Source of the DNA: Romanomermis culicivorax | Lineage: Eukaryota; Nematoda; Enoplea; Mermithida; Mermithidae | Length of the DNA: 64,000 nt | Assembly: GCA_963922205.1 (NCBI GenBank) | Contig: CAWUHX010000304.1 | Location: forward strand, 1-64,000 | Reading direction: 5' to 3' | In this document: in pieces, positions 21,038 to 33,605 of the stretch | Position numbering within the stretch: the first letter of the stretch is position 1 | Layout: each line of letters opens with the position of its first letter | Notes under the pieces: model-generated | What the model was told of the DNA's origin: nothing | Seen by the model: the letters and a program-made list of their open reading frames with translations, nothing else | Database searches by the model: none | Program-made: the position numbers and the translations under genes

Positions 21038-24000
21038 ATGTCCGATTCAATATTGCACGAGCCGGATAACAAACACAATTTGCTGTCACCTTACAAGACC
21101 CCAAGTAAGGCTGTAATTTGGCACAACTTAGGAAATTTGAAGTATTCTATCCTGAAAATCATAAATCTGTAAAATATTTCTCAATTTCTTTGTAGGATCT
21201 AACAGATCGGCCCTGCCGAAAGTCCATTCTTCGACACCATTGCATAAGTTCGTTGAATTTAAGTGCAAAATTAATGAAACGTTTCACAATATCGACAATT
21301 ATTTGGCAGAAACTTCAAATTTTTTAGAAAGTAAGTAGTGGTGCCTTTATGGAGCAGTTTCGGGAGTCAAGTTTTGCCTCTAAAGATAGCAGCCATTAGT
21401 GATTCATAGTGTACGTAAAGCTATTCTGCAAGTAAACAACGGGTTTTGTCTCAAAAAATGTTGGTGACATGTTACCCAAATAGTTTATTCAATGACCTTG
21501 AATTACCTAAACATTAGAGATTTCTGATAACATGCGTATTCAGAAAATTGCTGCGATGGGAAATTCACTTGATCGATTTTGTGAGATTTCCATCAGACCC
21601 AGAATTAAGATCAAGGTTTATTTAAAATATGTTCTTACGCTCCATTACAGCATTTTTGTCTATTTCATTTCCATGCATTGAAAAGCAAAAAATGGCAGTT
21701 TTTATTGTTTTTTCATGTTTATCAAATAAGCAATCCTGTTTTAACTATTCTGCTGGGTATCAGCAGGGTCGGTTAGGTTCCGAAATAGGTTTTACAAGAA
21801 CATAAACACGTATTATGACTCAATGAGGCCATAGTTGAGCTAATAAATAACATATCTTATGCTAATTCATGGTAACATTCTAGGTTCCGTTTGCAATGAG
21901 ACCTTCCTGCACGATGTCGCTCAATCAGTAAAAAGTTTGCGTAATTTCAACGATTCAATTAGAACTATTAAATCAGTTTTGGCTCGTGATAAAATGAAAG
22001 TCGTGTTTTTTGGGCGGTAGGTGATTATTAGGCTAATTTATTTTTAAATGTTGCCTCTAAACGTCGTTATTTTAACCGCTTCAGCACAAGCAATGGCAAA
22101 AGTACGGTCGTCAACGCCATGTTGCACGCTAAAGTTTTGTCATCCGGTTTGGGACATACTACCCGCTGTTTTTTACAAGTCGAAGGCTCACCAACGGGCG
22201 AAAAATATATCCTCACTGAAAATTCGGATGAACAGAAAAGCTTAGAGGTGAAAGAAGATCTCTTTTTGTATCAAAAATATTCGATTTTCTTCATTTCATT
22301 TCAATCAGCGCGGTAGATATTTTTCTTCTGCGCCACATTATCTTATTTAAAGAAATTTTGATCTCTAAATTTGTCTACTTAATTGTTTCAGTCAATCGAT
22401 AGCTTATCCAACGCGCTGTGCGCCAAAGATATGGGCGAAGATGCGCTCTTGCGCGTCTTTTGGCCAAAGAACGATTCTAAACTATTGACCAATGAAGTTG
22501 TTCTATTGGACAGGTGAACAGGAGGTTATCATGTGTAAATTCACGTGACACGATTATCCAACGTGAAGATTTATCGGCCTATTAAACTTTGATACTCAAT
22601 GGAGTATCTAAAGTTAGATATTATATCTAGGGTGATATGGAGTCTTTGTCGAACCGATTACGTGTAAACTCCATAAAAAAAGTACAGGATTTTTAAAATC
22701 TTAACGTATCCGATGTCGAAGAATATTGTTGTTAAGGGCTCATGAAAATTGAAAATAATCTTCGTTTTTACAATATTTATGTACAGTTCCGATGCTTGTA
22801 TTAGCTCATTTCCTAGTTAAATGACACAAGCATTGTGATCCATATATGTTTTAGTCCGGGCGTTGACCTTTCACCCCAATTCGATAGTTGGATAGACAAA
22901 CATTGTCTGGACGCGGACGTATTTGTTTTAGTTTCTAACGCCGAATCAACGTTAACACAGACGGTCTGTTAATCGTCTTCTATATACTTCGTGTCTCATT
23001 GTATTTTTCATTTAAGGAGAAAAATTTCTTCCATAGAGTCAAGACTCGATTATCCAAACCAAATTTATTCATTTTGAACAACAGATGGGACGCTAGCGCC
23101 GCAGAACCAGAATATATGGAGAAAGTGAGTGCGGTTCTAATAATCACAGAATCCCATAATTCCTAATAGAATTATCTTCTTTGATACTTCATTCTGAAAT
23201 AAATCGTCAATATCATTGGAACGTTGAAAACATGCATGAAACGGAGCTTCGAGGTCTGGGTAATGGTCTGGCGATTTTTTTGGGCCGAGGGTCATCGATT
23301 CCCCAAAATTCTAGGTGAGCGGACCTTGAAGAAAAAAATTCGATTTTTTCGCCAAAAAGTCTGAAAATGGTTAAAAAATAGTAATCTTTGTCTATAAAAC
23401 CGTAAAAAATGTGTGTATTCATGGCGCGAAAAAGTCGACGTTTTTGACAATTTTTTCAAAAATTGGCATTTTTCAGTATTTTTCTCACCAAAAGTATGGC
23501 GCTATCTGTGTCTACCATATGGATTGTCATAGGGTTGACAAACGCTGTGGGTGGAACGCCCAATGGCTAGCCATATGGCCGACGATTTCTGGAGGGTTCA
23601 TATGGCACTTACTCCCACCCAATTACATGTATGGTTGAGAATGGATGAATGAGTCTATGAAACCTGATTCCTGAGCGACGTGTCTTCTCCATACATGTAA
23701 TTGTGGAGGAAAGTGCTATGGGACCCCCCAGAAATCGTCGACCATATGGCTAGCCATAGGGTAGCCCATGGACCTACGTACTTTTGGTCCGAAAAATGTC
23801 AACTTTTTGATGAAAAATGTCAATTTCTGAACAAAAAGTGGTCAAAAACCTCAATTTTCTCGGCGCTTCGCGCCATAAATACATTTTTTATCATTTTTTA
23901 GACATAAATTACTATTTTTTAACTATTTTCGGGACTTTTTTCGTGAAAAAATCGAATTTTTTTTCCTTCAGAGACCCCGTACCCCAAAATTTTGGGAATT

Positions 24001-27000
24001 ACTGAAACCCGGCCCAAAAAAAGTGGCCCAACCCTCCCCCCATACCTCGGGGCTCCGTTACATGTATGGTCTTCTCTAGTCGATAGTTACATATATGAGA
24101 ACTGTAGAATGTAATCAATTGAGGAGTGGTAGACATTTCTCAAATAATAATTTGATGGAGACACCACGTTGGTAACAAAGTTTCGTGCAACGTTCATGGA
24201 GAAAGATCGAAATAAGTAGAATTTACCACATAACGCAGTTGAGAAAAAGTGGCGAGATAAATCGGAAAATCTACATTTAAAGTAACAGATCTAAAAATAG
24301 TTACAGTAATTTTCTCATGTGATCATATTGGATATGCCGGTGTACAGGGTAGACAAAAATTCAGGCTTGGATGTACGCTCCTCTTGAACTGACGAATTTC
24401 TTGTCAAAAATTGATCGTTGATTACTATAGAGGAAAAATTTACGTAGCAAAATTTTTAAAAAACGAATGTAATCATGCATATTACCGAAAAGCATTTTTC
24501 ACTTGGTCTGTTGATTGTTGAAATAATTTAAAAGTTCTTTCATTCAGGTCAGGAAACAACATATGCAGCAGTTTCTAAAATTCTTCGTCGAAGAACTCGG
24601 TGTTTGCACTCTTGAAGAGGCTGAAACGCGAGTATTCTTCGTGTCGGCCAGAGAAATTTTACAATATCGGTTGAGAAATAAAGGCATAACCATGTCTCCA
24701 AGTAAGTACTTTAAAGTATGTCTTCAGATATTTTTAAAAAATATAGCCAGTGTTTAAGCTTCTTATATGGCTGAGGGACACGAAAGTCGAATGATGGAAT
24801 TTGAGGAATTCGAGCGAAGATTCGAGGTGAAAGTTTTTTTCAGGATTTTGCGAATTCTTTATATATGCAAACGTATGAGATGCAACGATTCTTTTCATTG
24901 TTGATGATCCTTCAGTATTCTTTATTCCATCTTTTAAATAATTGATGGAAACTAAAGGTGTAATATTTTGAATCCTGGCTCCATCCCCGATGCAGTAAAA
25001 TTTCCTATCGAAATACATGAACAAGCTAATATGTAGGATGTCTCAGAAAAGGCTAACCCTAATACTTTTCTTTAGCTTTGCTTCTGTTTCATCTTTTAAT
25101 ATGCGGTCTTTTGCATTACGTACGCACACCACTTAGCTACCTTCGGCAAGTTTTGGTATTGTTTCATAATCCGTAGAGTTAATGATTCAAATTGAAGTAA
25201 AAACATTTTTGCGTTATAATTTTTCAAAGCTTTTTTTCATGCATATTTTTCATGCATCTTTGCAACAGACCTTTTAAATTCTCAAATTCATACAGTTTAT
25301 TGTAGACAGAGTTAAAATCGGTTATTTTGCGCTTGATTCGGCTGTAATAAATTTTGGATTCATTCGTTTTATTTGAGTCATTCAAAAATGGGGAAAATGT
25401 CGCCTAAGATTAATAATGAAGCTGAAAAGTTTTGTTTGGGGTTTATAAAATGTATCTTAAATAAGAACTAGTGGTTCAGAAGTTATGAAATTCAGTAGAT
25501 TTGTGGCTGAATGTTTGGCCTACCCATCGCATAAAACGACAGGAAAAAATATATAGTTGGAGAAAAGTTATGCAACAGAATCGAGGGTAGCCTTCTTGAG
25601 ACACCCTGTATATGTAGGCTGAATCAGTACTGAAAGGGCGTTTATTTTCAGCTCTGTATATCACAATCGGCGATCGAGACAAAATTTGAGTCCCATATCA
25701 AAAATGGTGAACACATAATGGATTCCGTTTATGCCATCCTTGACAAGCTACAATCAAGTGCAGCCGAAACCAAGTAAGTTTTAGCGCTTCGATCTCGGTT
25801 GGGATATATACCTGACTATTTTATAGCTGGTTTGTCCCCAGATCTGGAGACTGTAATTTTCAATAAGTGATTCTTAAAATTCCAAATATCGACCATTCAA
25901 GTGATCGATGTAGAAGTATGGAGCACTCGAAGCGTTCTGTTTGCTGTATTCTTAAAGATCGTTGAATGGGATCTTCACACCTTCCGCGAAAGAAACAGAT
26001 CACGAAAGTGTCATTTGATATAATTAACAAGTATTATTCTATTTCGTAGACAGATTTTGGCCAGCAAATTGAATGAAAAATTGTTAATTATGCAAGATCT
26101 AAACGATAAATATTCTGCATTTTCGGCCGGCTCGTCGCAAGAACTGAACCGTCTGTCTCATTTTGTTCAAGTTCAAGTAGGTTCCATTTCATTTTGATGG
26201 GGCCTATTGTATGCACGTAGTTGTTTGTTCTTGATTTGCAGGTATCAAACGAATTCGCGGACGAAGTTAGACGACTAGAGTTCATTATTGACTCATTCAA
26301 TAGACCATTTTCTGATGAACCGACCTATATCGAAAAATACAAACAAGTAATCGGCAGCGCAAGCTAACTATTTTTTTCGGAAATTCTTGGAAAGGGGTAT
26401 CACCAGCTGATGTGCTCTTTCATCTTGTAATCTAATCCAGTGATAGTAAAATATCTCAGCTTTAGAGATTTAATAGAAATCGACTCCTATGAAATTTTGA
26501 TTTTATTCTACCTGTTAAAAATGCTTTTTCAGGAACTAATTGAACACATCGGCAATGTTATGGCCAATGACTTACAAGTCAGATTCACTGGTGGACTTTT
26601 GGAAGCAATAATTAATCGTCAACGAACAATGATAGGTAATCATAACCTGAAGCTAACTGCTCTAAATCTGATGCTGTTTGTGGAAAAGCTTTGTATGTAA
26701 TATTGATATTGCCTCAAAACGTTTAATTTTTCGATGTCGTTGCTGTTTTTTTATTTTCACTTCTTATTCGTAACTTAAGCATCGCTTTCTATGATATCAG
26801 ATTTTGTGCAATCAAAAGATATTTTCGAGTAGTATTTGTCTTGTTTTATAGTCTAGTATTTTCGGGAAGGGTTAATATAGCTGTTTTTCAAATTATACTT
26901 TGAAAGTAGAGAATTTCAGTCGCGGGTGAGCCAGGAATGCACGTGGACATTTTTTTCATATGATTAAGAAGTGTCTGCTACAGTCGAAAAGAAAATCGTC

Positions 27001-29875
27001 TTCGTACGTACTTGGGTTTCACTCTAGCTAAGCATCCTTTCGCATTTCAAGTCTCACTTGGAAAAAAATAAACTGTAGATACGGTAAGAGTATGTATGTT
27101 CTGATTGAAGATTAGGAAAGAAATACAACGAATAAATTAGAGGCTGGACAATCAATAATTTTCAAAAAGCAGTGCGTATCTTATCGAATGATTGAATTTT
27201 CTGAAATACATTTGCATTCTTTGACATATTACATTAGCACTAATCGAGTATCATGCTCCTTAGCATCCTTTTTTTTCACCTCCCTCAAACTGAAAGCCAA
27301 TCTGTTTTAGCTGAAGCCGCGAAATGTCTGCCGCAAACATACGAACCGAAAGCTTTCAGTATTATGCAATACCGTCAACCTTTTCGATTTTCCTTCGCTA
27401 TTCACCTTCCTTCTTTGATGCTCGATTTTCAACACGATCTTGAATTCCGATTTTGGCTGGCACCCACTCAATTGATCGCCTTTTTTGTTCGCAATAAAGC
27501 ATCTTCGAATGTCCACGGTGAGCACACGGCCATGGATTTCACGTCAGGCGAACTAGACTCGCCGAAAAATAACTTGTTCGGATCCTGTTCATTTGTAAGT
27601 GACATCTTCAATGACGTGCCATACATTTTTCTATAGGCGTAACTTTAAAAAAGTCTCAACTCATATATACATATATTATCTAGAATCATGCATTGTCAGA
27701 TGATTTTAGAATTTTTGATATTGCTCTCACCAATGTTTTTCGCCTTCTCCAGATTCCAAAACCTGTTAGTTGCCACAGTTTCCAAAATGTATCATCTGGT
27801 TCAATCACTAACGACGATTTTATGGTGCCTTCGGTTGTTTATTCAAGCGCAGCGTATATTGCAAACGGAGGCGTCGGCCTTATGCTCGTCGGTGGCTTGG
27901 TAACTTTCCATTTCATTTACATCGTTAGAAAAGTATCTTTCCACATTCAAATATAACATCGTGACGTCTTAAAACACCTCATGTTGTTTGTAACACATTT
28001 GCATATTTATTTGTAAGTTTGATGGGGTACGAGGAGTTGGAAACAAATTTTAATCTAATCAGCCAAAAATTTTAACCGTTTTAAAAATTTGATTTCAAAG
28101 TTACATATCGTTCATTACATTGAAGAACGCCCTGTTTTCAAAAACATTCGAAGTCGCTACAATTCCAGTGGAATTAATCGTGAGACACTTTTCTTAGGTT
28201 TTTCGTGCCATCGGTTGGCGTATTGTTGTTACTGGAATGTCTATTTATGGCCTCCTTTATCTGTACGAACGCCTTAACTGGAATACGCGGACCAAAGAAA
28301 GGACGCTTAAAAAACAAGTTCAAAAACATTTAGCCTTCAGACTACGCCAGATGGCCAAATCGGTAACAATTAATTGCGACGATCAAGTTAAAAAGTGAGC
28401 TTCTAATTACCTCGATGTTAACATTGCGAATCAACAGCTTATCTATTCTAGAGAAATGAACGAAATATCTAATCGATTAGAAATTCTGATGAAGGAAGCT
28501 CAGGAAGAATTGAAACTTGAAGTAAACCAGTGCGAAGGCGAGGTTTCAAAGTTTGACGCCTTATTGAAACAGTTCGATAAAATCAAGTATGTCGAAATAC
28601 TTATCTTAGCGAAGTAGTCGTGATTTGCAAACTTCCCTCGCATAACGAACTATACACAAAAGTCAGATTTTATTCCATGTTTTCGTCTGACAAAGAGTTG
28701 CAGATTAGTTGGATAGCGTTAGTACGCCGAATTTTAGTACAAAATTCCATCAAGATGGTTTTTTCAAATTGATTGAAAAATCTTTCACATACCTATGAAT
28801 ATGTATTACTACAACATTACCAAATGCACAAATCCATATTCACTTGCGTTGCGGCCTTGGTCGCATATTCAAATATGATGCTGTTGTGTTCTGAAAAATT
28901 TTATGGAAAATATCGTTTGAAATTTAAGTTCGGCACTCCGCTTTTGATTTTACGATCAAACTACAGTATGTTAATATTCCACTTGACATTTTAAATTGAG
29001 TAGTGTTGTCAGAGCTTTTAACACCAACTAGGTGTTTGAAATTTCACAAGTTTTTATTTCTTTGGCGAAGCGTAATGCTGGAAAAAGTGCAGTTCAATTA
29101 CCCATACATTTTCGAAAGACAGGCCTTTTAAGCAGTTTTAATTACCACCTTTTGTATTTTTCCAATTACATTTTCCAAAATGATGGGTATACGAAAAAGG
29201 TTTCCCATCCGAAATGTACCTATGTCTTCATGGATGTAAGCTCCGGAAGTTGTGGCATCGATGAGTAGCGTTTTGGAGGAAGGGAATCGGTTTTTGATCG
29301 TAGTTTAGACGGTGGTAGTCCTTTCAAGAAAAACATATCGAAAATTTGGCTAGAAAGATTTGAAACATAGTCCTGCTGCTAGATTTAGAAGCTAAGCACT
29401 CTAAAGTAACTGTCAGCTCCAAAAATAGCCAATAATAGATATTTTCGACGAAAAACAGGACATCTTCTAATTCTTTATGCAGATGGGCGTATTCATATTG
29501 CTTATTTCGTATGACTATAGCCACGACTGAAAGATGTCTTGGGGGCTCATTGTATGGCTAATATTTCGAACATCCGAACATACACGTACTTGAAATGACG
29601 ATCATTTTCCAGTATTGATGTACTATCTGTTATCGGGATTAGCCTACACTAACACGAATGGTGTCTATAAAAGATCGTTACAGAAATAGGCAATTAATTC
29701 CTCTGGCAGCATAAAAAATTTCTAAAGATTATTGCACGCAGGGTATAAAGAGCGTTGCCGGATTCTGTTTTTCTCCATTGTTCCCATTGGATTGTACATT
29801 TATTTCAGGAAACGTAGCGTTCTGCTCAGCGCTCAACTTCTTGATTTCATAAGCGGTCAAATGAAGCCATTGTAA
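21038..29875 (+). CDS. MFN: Mitofusin, outer-membrane fusion GTPase
   Basis: The dynamin-like GTPase that tethers and fuses mitochondrial outer membranes. I infer 18 exons: 21038-21104, 21196-21330, 21884-22016, 22085-22247, 22392-22513, 22855-22963, 23017-23124, 24548-24701, 24759-24826, 25652-25773, 26050-26176, 26242-26346, 26533-26635, 27311-27594, 27753-27899, 28198-28394, 28452-28586, 29809-29875. All phases agree, giving ~781 residues, close to the ~740-760 of vertebrate mitofusins. The GTPase motifs are intact: G1 GRTSNGKS (111-118), G2 threonine in GHTT (T138), G3 DSPG (206-209), G4 NRWD (265-268) and G5-like FFVSAREIL. Two adjacent hydrophobic segments (about 628-651 and 654-672) form the membrane hairpin. 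HR1 and C-terminal HR2 coiled-coil regions flank them. The C-terminus ends GQMKPL, followed by TAA at 29873. The first exon is short, and the ATG choice rests on it being the first in frame after a 3' splice-like site. Confidence 0.95.
23231..23633 (-). mobile_element. CATACATGTA-family MITE, reverse orientation
   Basis: A diverged copy whose left end reads CATGCATGAAACGGAGC and whose right end is AATTACATGTATG. The flanks GTTGAAAA (23223-23230) and GTTGAGAA (23634-23641) match at 7 of 8 positions. It lies in mitofusin intron 7, 56 bases from an oppositely oriented copy. Confidence 0.75.
23690..24068 (+). mobile_element. CATACATGTA-family MITE
   Basis: Inverted ends CATACATGTAA and TTACATGTATG, with the exact 8-bp duplication GTCTTCTC at 23682-23689 and 24069-24076. 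It faces the copy at 23231-23633 in the same intron, so the intron RNA could form a ~380-bp imperfect stem. It contains CGGCGCTTCGCGCC and CCCCAAAATTTTGGG like its relatives. Confidence 0.85.
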
Positions 29876-30239
29876 TGATAACCTGATGATTTTTTTGGAG
29901 AAACGTTTGATTCGTTAAGCGTCGGGAAAATATTTGCCCTCTGAAATTTATATTAGTTTTTGCCCCATATTTTTAAATATTTTTTTGTCCCTTCCGTCCT
30001 TGTATGAAGTCTTTTCGATAGCTTTTTGTAGTAAATTCATCTGTGATGTATTGTGATTATCAGTCAATTTGCAGCTTGAAATGCTAGTATCGTTGAGCGG
30101 AAAGCGGTTTATCCGCAAGTCGCGAAATTTAGTGGTGGCGACAACATTTGCCGATCACCAAGTTATAATTCATGAAACACACCGATCTCACTGCTTACTG
30201 TATCATGGTTTTCCTTGGAGAAATAATTAAAGAACCCCT
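29876..30239. other. Downstream flank of mitofusin
   Basis: Presumed 3'UTR and spacer. I see no canonical AATAAA close to the stop codon and no further gene or repeat. Confidence 0.4.
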
Positions 30240-30831
30240 CCTTTGATGAATGAGGAATATGGCCCGGAAAATTTTGGGCGTTTGTGCGTGTGCCGAGAGT
30301 TTTTTGCACAAAGTCCACCAAAACGCATCTTTTCGGTTTAGAGTTCCCCAAAATTTTTCCATAATGAGAACCATACCCAAAATTTTTTTCCTCAAAAGAC
30401 CCCATTTTGAGGAAAAAAACGGTGTCTCCGACCAGTTGGGGGGGCATACCTGTACTTGGAGGGGGGGGGTTGGGGGGGGACCCCCCCCCCCAACTCGGCC
30501 AACCCTGTACCCAAAATCATTTCCCCCCCCCAACCCCTCCCCCAGTTGGGAAAAAATTTGCCAAAAAGTGTATGTTTTTTGGGAAAAATTTCGACTTTTT
30601 CCTACCCCCCCCCCCAAATTTCGGATTTACCCCCCCCCCCCCCCAACTGCTCGGAGGTCTTACAGATATGGGGGGGGGGGGGTAGGAAAAAAGTCGAAAT
30701 TTTTCCCAAAAAGGCCAAAAACATACACTTTTTTGCAAATTTTTTTAATTTTTTCCAAACTGGGGAGGTGGATGAATTTGGGTACATGGTTGGCCAAGTT
30801 GGGGGGTCCCCCACCCAAGTACACGTATTAG
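30240..30831. repeat. Composite of G/C-tract repeats
   Basis: Bases 30268-30440 match 32385-32520 (ACGCATCTTTTCGGTTT, ATGAGAACCATACCC, TTTGAGGAAAAAAACGG). They are followed by a CATACCTGTA element, 30445-30670, with C and G runs of 7-14 bases and the end CTTACAGATATG. A second piece in opposite orientation continues to about 30828. Proline- and glycine-rich open frames on both strands are products of the homopolymer runs, not genes. Confidence 0.7.
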
Positions 30832-31142
30832 GAAATGATCTTGATGAAATTGATTCTGATTCGGCTGTAAAATACCTTGGGGAATAATTGCAGTATATGG
30901 TCTAGCACATAATAACATATACTAAGCAAAGGTACTCAAAAACAGCTTCCTGGCTGCGCGTTTCAGAGTGTAAACTATATTGTTTAAACTACATCTTCAA
31001 ATATCGACAGCTGATGAATTCCTTGAGGCGAATTTGGAAATTTGTGACTGAATTGGCAGGACGGGCGCCTAGCGCACGCCTACGCAGCTCCACTCGCGCC
31101 CTCGCTTCGCCTCTAAGCCTAAGCTTAAGGAATGTAGTAAGA
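30832..31142. other. Spacer, nothing recognised
   Basis: No gene is seen. The part near 31060-31110 has GGGCGCCTAGCGC and a GC-richer stretch similar in word content to the one near 5920. Confidence 0.35.
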
Positions 31143-31869
31143 GCAGTGGCTAAACAGCTGCGCGGCGGCTGTTCAGCCAAAACATACCTTCTTGGCTAAA
31201 CAGCCGCGCGGCTGTGGAGCTGAAATATACTTTTTCGGCTAAACAGCCGCGCGGCTACGACGAGTATAGTTGGCACTTATGTATAGTTTAGGGGGTGGGG
31301 TACGGAATTTTTTTTCCAAAACTTTTTCAAATTTGCATATTTCCGACTTAAATGATGATGCTGATTACGAATATACCAATAGTTTTCCATAAAATCAAAT
31401 ATTTTGACTGAAATCAGGGTGTCCTATGATAAAATTTTTTTCCAAATTTACTTCATGTTATGGGTAAATCGATGATGCTGATCACGAATATGCCAGTAGC
31501 TTTCCATTCTGTCAATTATGTTGACCCTGTGATCATCGTTTTTTTTTCCTCGAAGATTTTTTCCACATGAGAACCGGACCCAAAATTTTTTTCCTCATTT
31601 TTAAAATCGTTTATAATGTGGCTACGGATGCTTTTTTATGCATTTTAGGAGCATACCCGAGCATTTTGTTGTATTTGGAGTCAGAAACCTGCAAAAATGA
31701 GGAAAAAAATTGAGAAAATTCTAGTAATATTAGCCAAAATGAGCTCATGACGAATATATTGGTGTTCTACAGGAGCGGGTGAAGCGTGTTAACGATAGAG
31801 TTCTCAGGAATTTATCCGTTATTAACATTTCTAGGGCTCTGATTAGAATCATCTAATTTTATTTAATTC

Positions 31870-32480
31870 TTGGTCCGGCGCGTAGCGCCGGAAACATTTT
31901 CGCATTTTCACTACCTAAAACGCTGGAAATTGAACCTTCACAACGTTGGGAAATAAATTAAAATCCGACTGATGAAGCATAATTTGCTTGCCATTCCGGC
32001 GCCCAGCGCCGGAAAAATTTTTCAGTTTTTATATTCTAAAATGCTGGAAAAGAAATCTCTCTAACAGATATTCATAAACAGAAGTTCTAGAATCGCAGTC
32101 TAGAATGATGTCTTCAATTTCCATCTTCAATAAACGCAAAAGTTTAGGTAGTAGACGTTTACAAAATTCCCAACATCGAGAGAAAAAATTGAGGGAATTG
32201 ATGAAAAATCTTAATTTTGGGCGACCGATTAGAAAATGAAACGAGCTAACTTGATTGACAGAAACTGTTGAGCATTAATTAGTAAGTCGAAGTAGATATG
32301 CTAATGGCCGCGCCTGATAGAGAATAGTCAAAATTGTACCCGTGACCGGCGCGAAGCGCCGGAAAATTTTGAGATTTTGACCCTTTTAAGTCCACCAGAA
32401 CGCATCTTTTCGGTTTTGAATTCCCCAAAATTTTTTCCACAATGAGAACCATACCCAAATTTTTTTTCCTCATTTCGAAA
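31870..32480 (+). repeat. Dispersed repeats with GGCGCGAAGCGCC-type hairpins
   Basis: Three hairpins occur in about 480 bases: CCGGCGCGTAGCGCCGG near 31875, CCGGCGCCCAGCGCCGG near 31996, and CCGGCGCGAAGCGCCGG near 32346. Each is followed by AAAATTTT-like sequence. The stretch 32218-32480 is the inverse of 2200-2465. Confidence 0.65.
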
Positions 32481-32574
32481 TTTTTTTCCTCAAAAGACCA
32501 CATTTGAGGAAAAAAACGGTGCCTGTGATTTGCATTTTTATCAGCCCGTAGTTTGTGTATTGCATTAGTGTAGC

Positions 32575-32769
32575 CATACCTGTAAGACCTCCGACCAGTT
32601 GGGTGGGGGGTGGTAGAAAAAAGTCGAAATTTTTCCCAAAAAAGGCCAGAAAACGTACATTTTTTTGCAAATTTTTTTAATTTTTTCCAAACTTGGAAGG
32701 GGGTTGGATGATTTTGGGTACATGGTTGGCCAAGTTGATGGGGGGCCCAACCCCCCAAGTACAGGTATG
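32575..32769 (-). mobile_element. CATACCTGTA-family MITE, 195 bp
   Basis: It begins CATACCTGTAAGACCTCCG and ends CCAAGTACAGGTATG, with the exact 8-bp duplication AGTGTAGC at 32567-32574 and 32770-32777. It is the reverse of 42974-43211 with shorter G and C runs. It is nested inside the foldback-like element. Confidence 0.85.
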
Positions 32770-33214
32770 AGTGTAGCATATCTTCCGAAATTTTCATTTT
32801 TTACGAATTATGACAAAATTGATTTATTTCCTTTGAAATTTGGTAAGTCGATGAAACCTAAATGATGTCACACAATAGAAAAACAAAAGCGACCAAATAA
32901 AACACACTGCACTCACTCGAAGTGAATTATTGACTATGGCAGTTGTATAGAGGGTAAACTGATGTTCTTTACACAATAAACTATAGGTTGATAAAAATGC
33001 AAACTCCACAGCAAATGTTTTCTGGTCAATAAATTTGATAGCACGCTAAGCTACTGACATATTCGTGATCAGCATCATCAGTTAACTCATAAAGCCCAAT
33101 TCAGATTGTCAGCGACAAAAATCGTAGGTTTTTTTCGTTTCTGAGTTGGGCTTTCTGCAAATTGTCTATTCATCCCATAGAGTCGTCGACAAAAAGTCTA
33201 GGGGCTAAATTTTA

Positions 33215-33605
33215 TAAGTCGGTTCCCGGCCTTCAGCTTAATTATTGTATATGAGTTGTTTGTTAATTTTGAAGATGGATTTCTGTGACTAGTGAGTAGA
33301 CATTTATTTTTCCTTTAAAATTTTCCTCAGGCTTAGGCTTAGTGTACAGCGCGCTGTTGAGGCTCTTCCAAATGAAGTTGTTAGTTAAAATAGTATCAAT
33401 GGTCTTAAAGCTATATAGTGTTTATACTTTCTGGTCAAATTGTCTAGTGGTAAACGCAGCTGGTGGACCAGGTTCGATTCTTGAAGTAGGTAGGATATTT
33501 CTGTAGTGACAAAGACTATGTGAGAATAGCTGGCATCCTGAGGAACCCAAAATTGCCAGTTTGGATCATAATTTGGAAGGGAACCGACTTGTAAAAAGAT
33601 TCCAT
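33215..33605 (+). mobile_element. tRNA-derived SINE-like repeat
   Basis: It contains tRNA-like promoter boxes, GTCTAGTGGTAAACGC (A box) and GGTTCGATTC (B box), within 33430-33490. The unit is bounded by GTCGGTTCCCGGCC on the left and GAACCGACTTGTAAAAAG on the right. The same sequence recurs in inverse at 34655-35320. Confidence 0.65.

Noticed and set aside
30250-30887. Overlapping proline/glycine-rich open frames up to 193 residues
   Set aside because: They consist of C and G homopolymer runs inside MITE copies, occur on both strands and in all frames, and recur at 42966-43241 with the same repeat.
31143-31258. CRISPR-like array of ~20-bp repeats
   Set aside because: The repeats are palindromic hairpins in a eukaryotic foldback-like element, variable in sequence and spacing, with mirror copies at 33826-34003.
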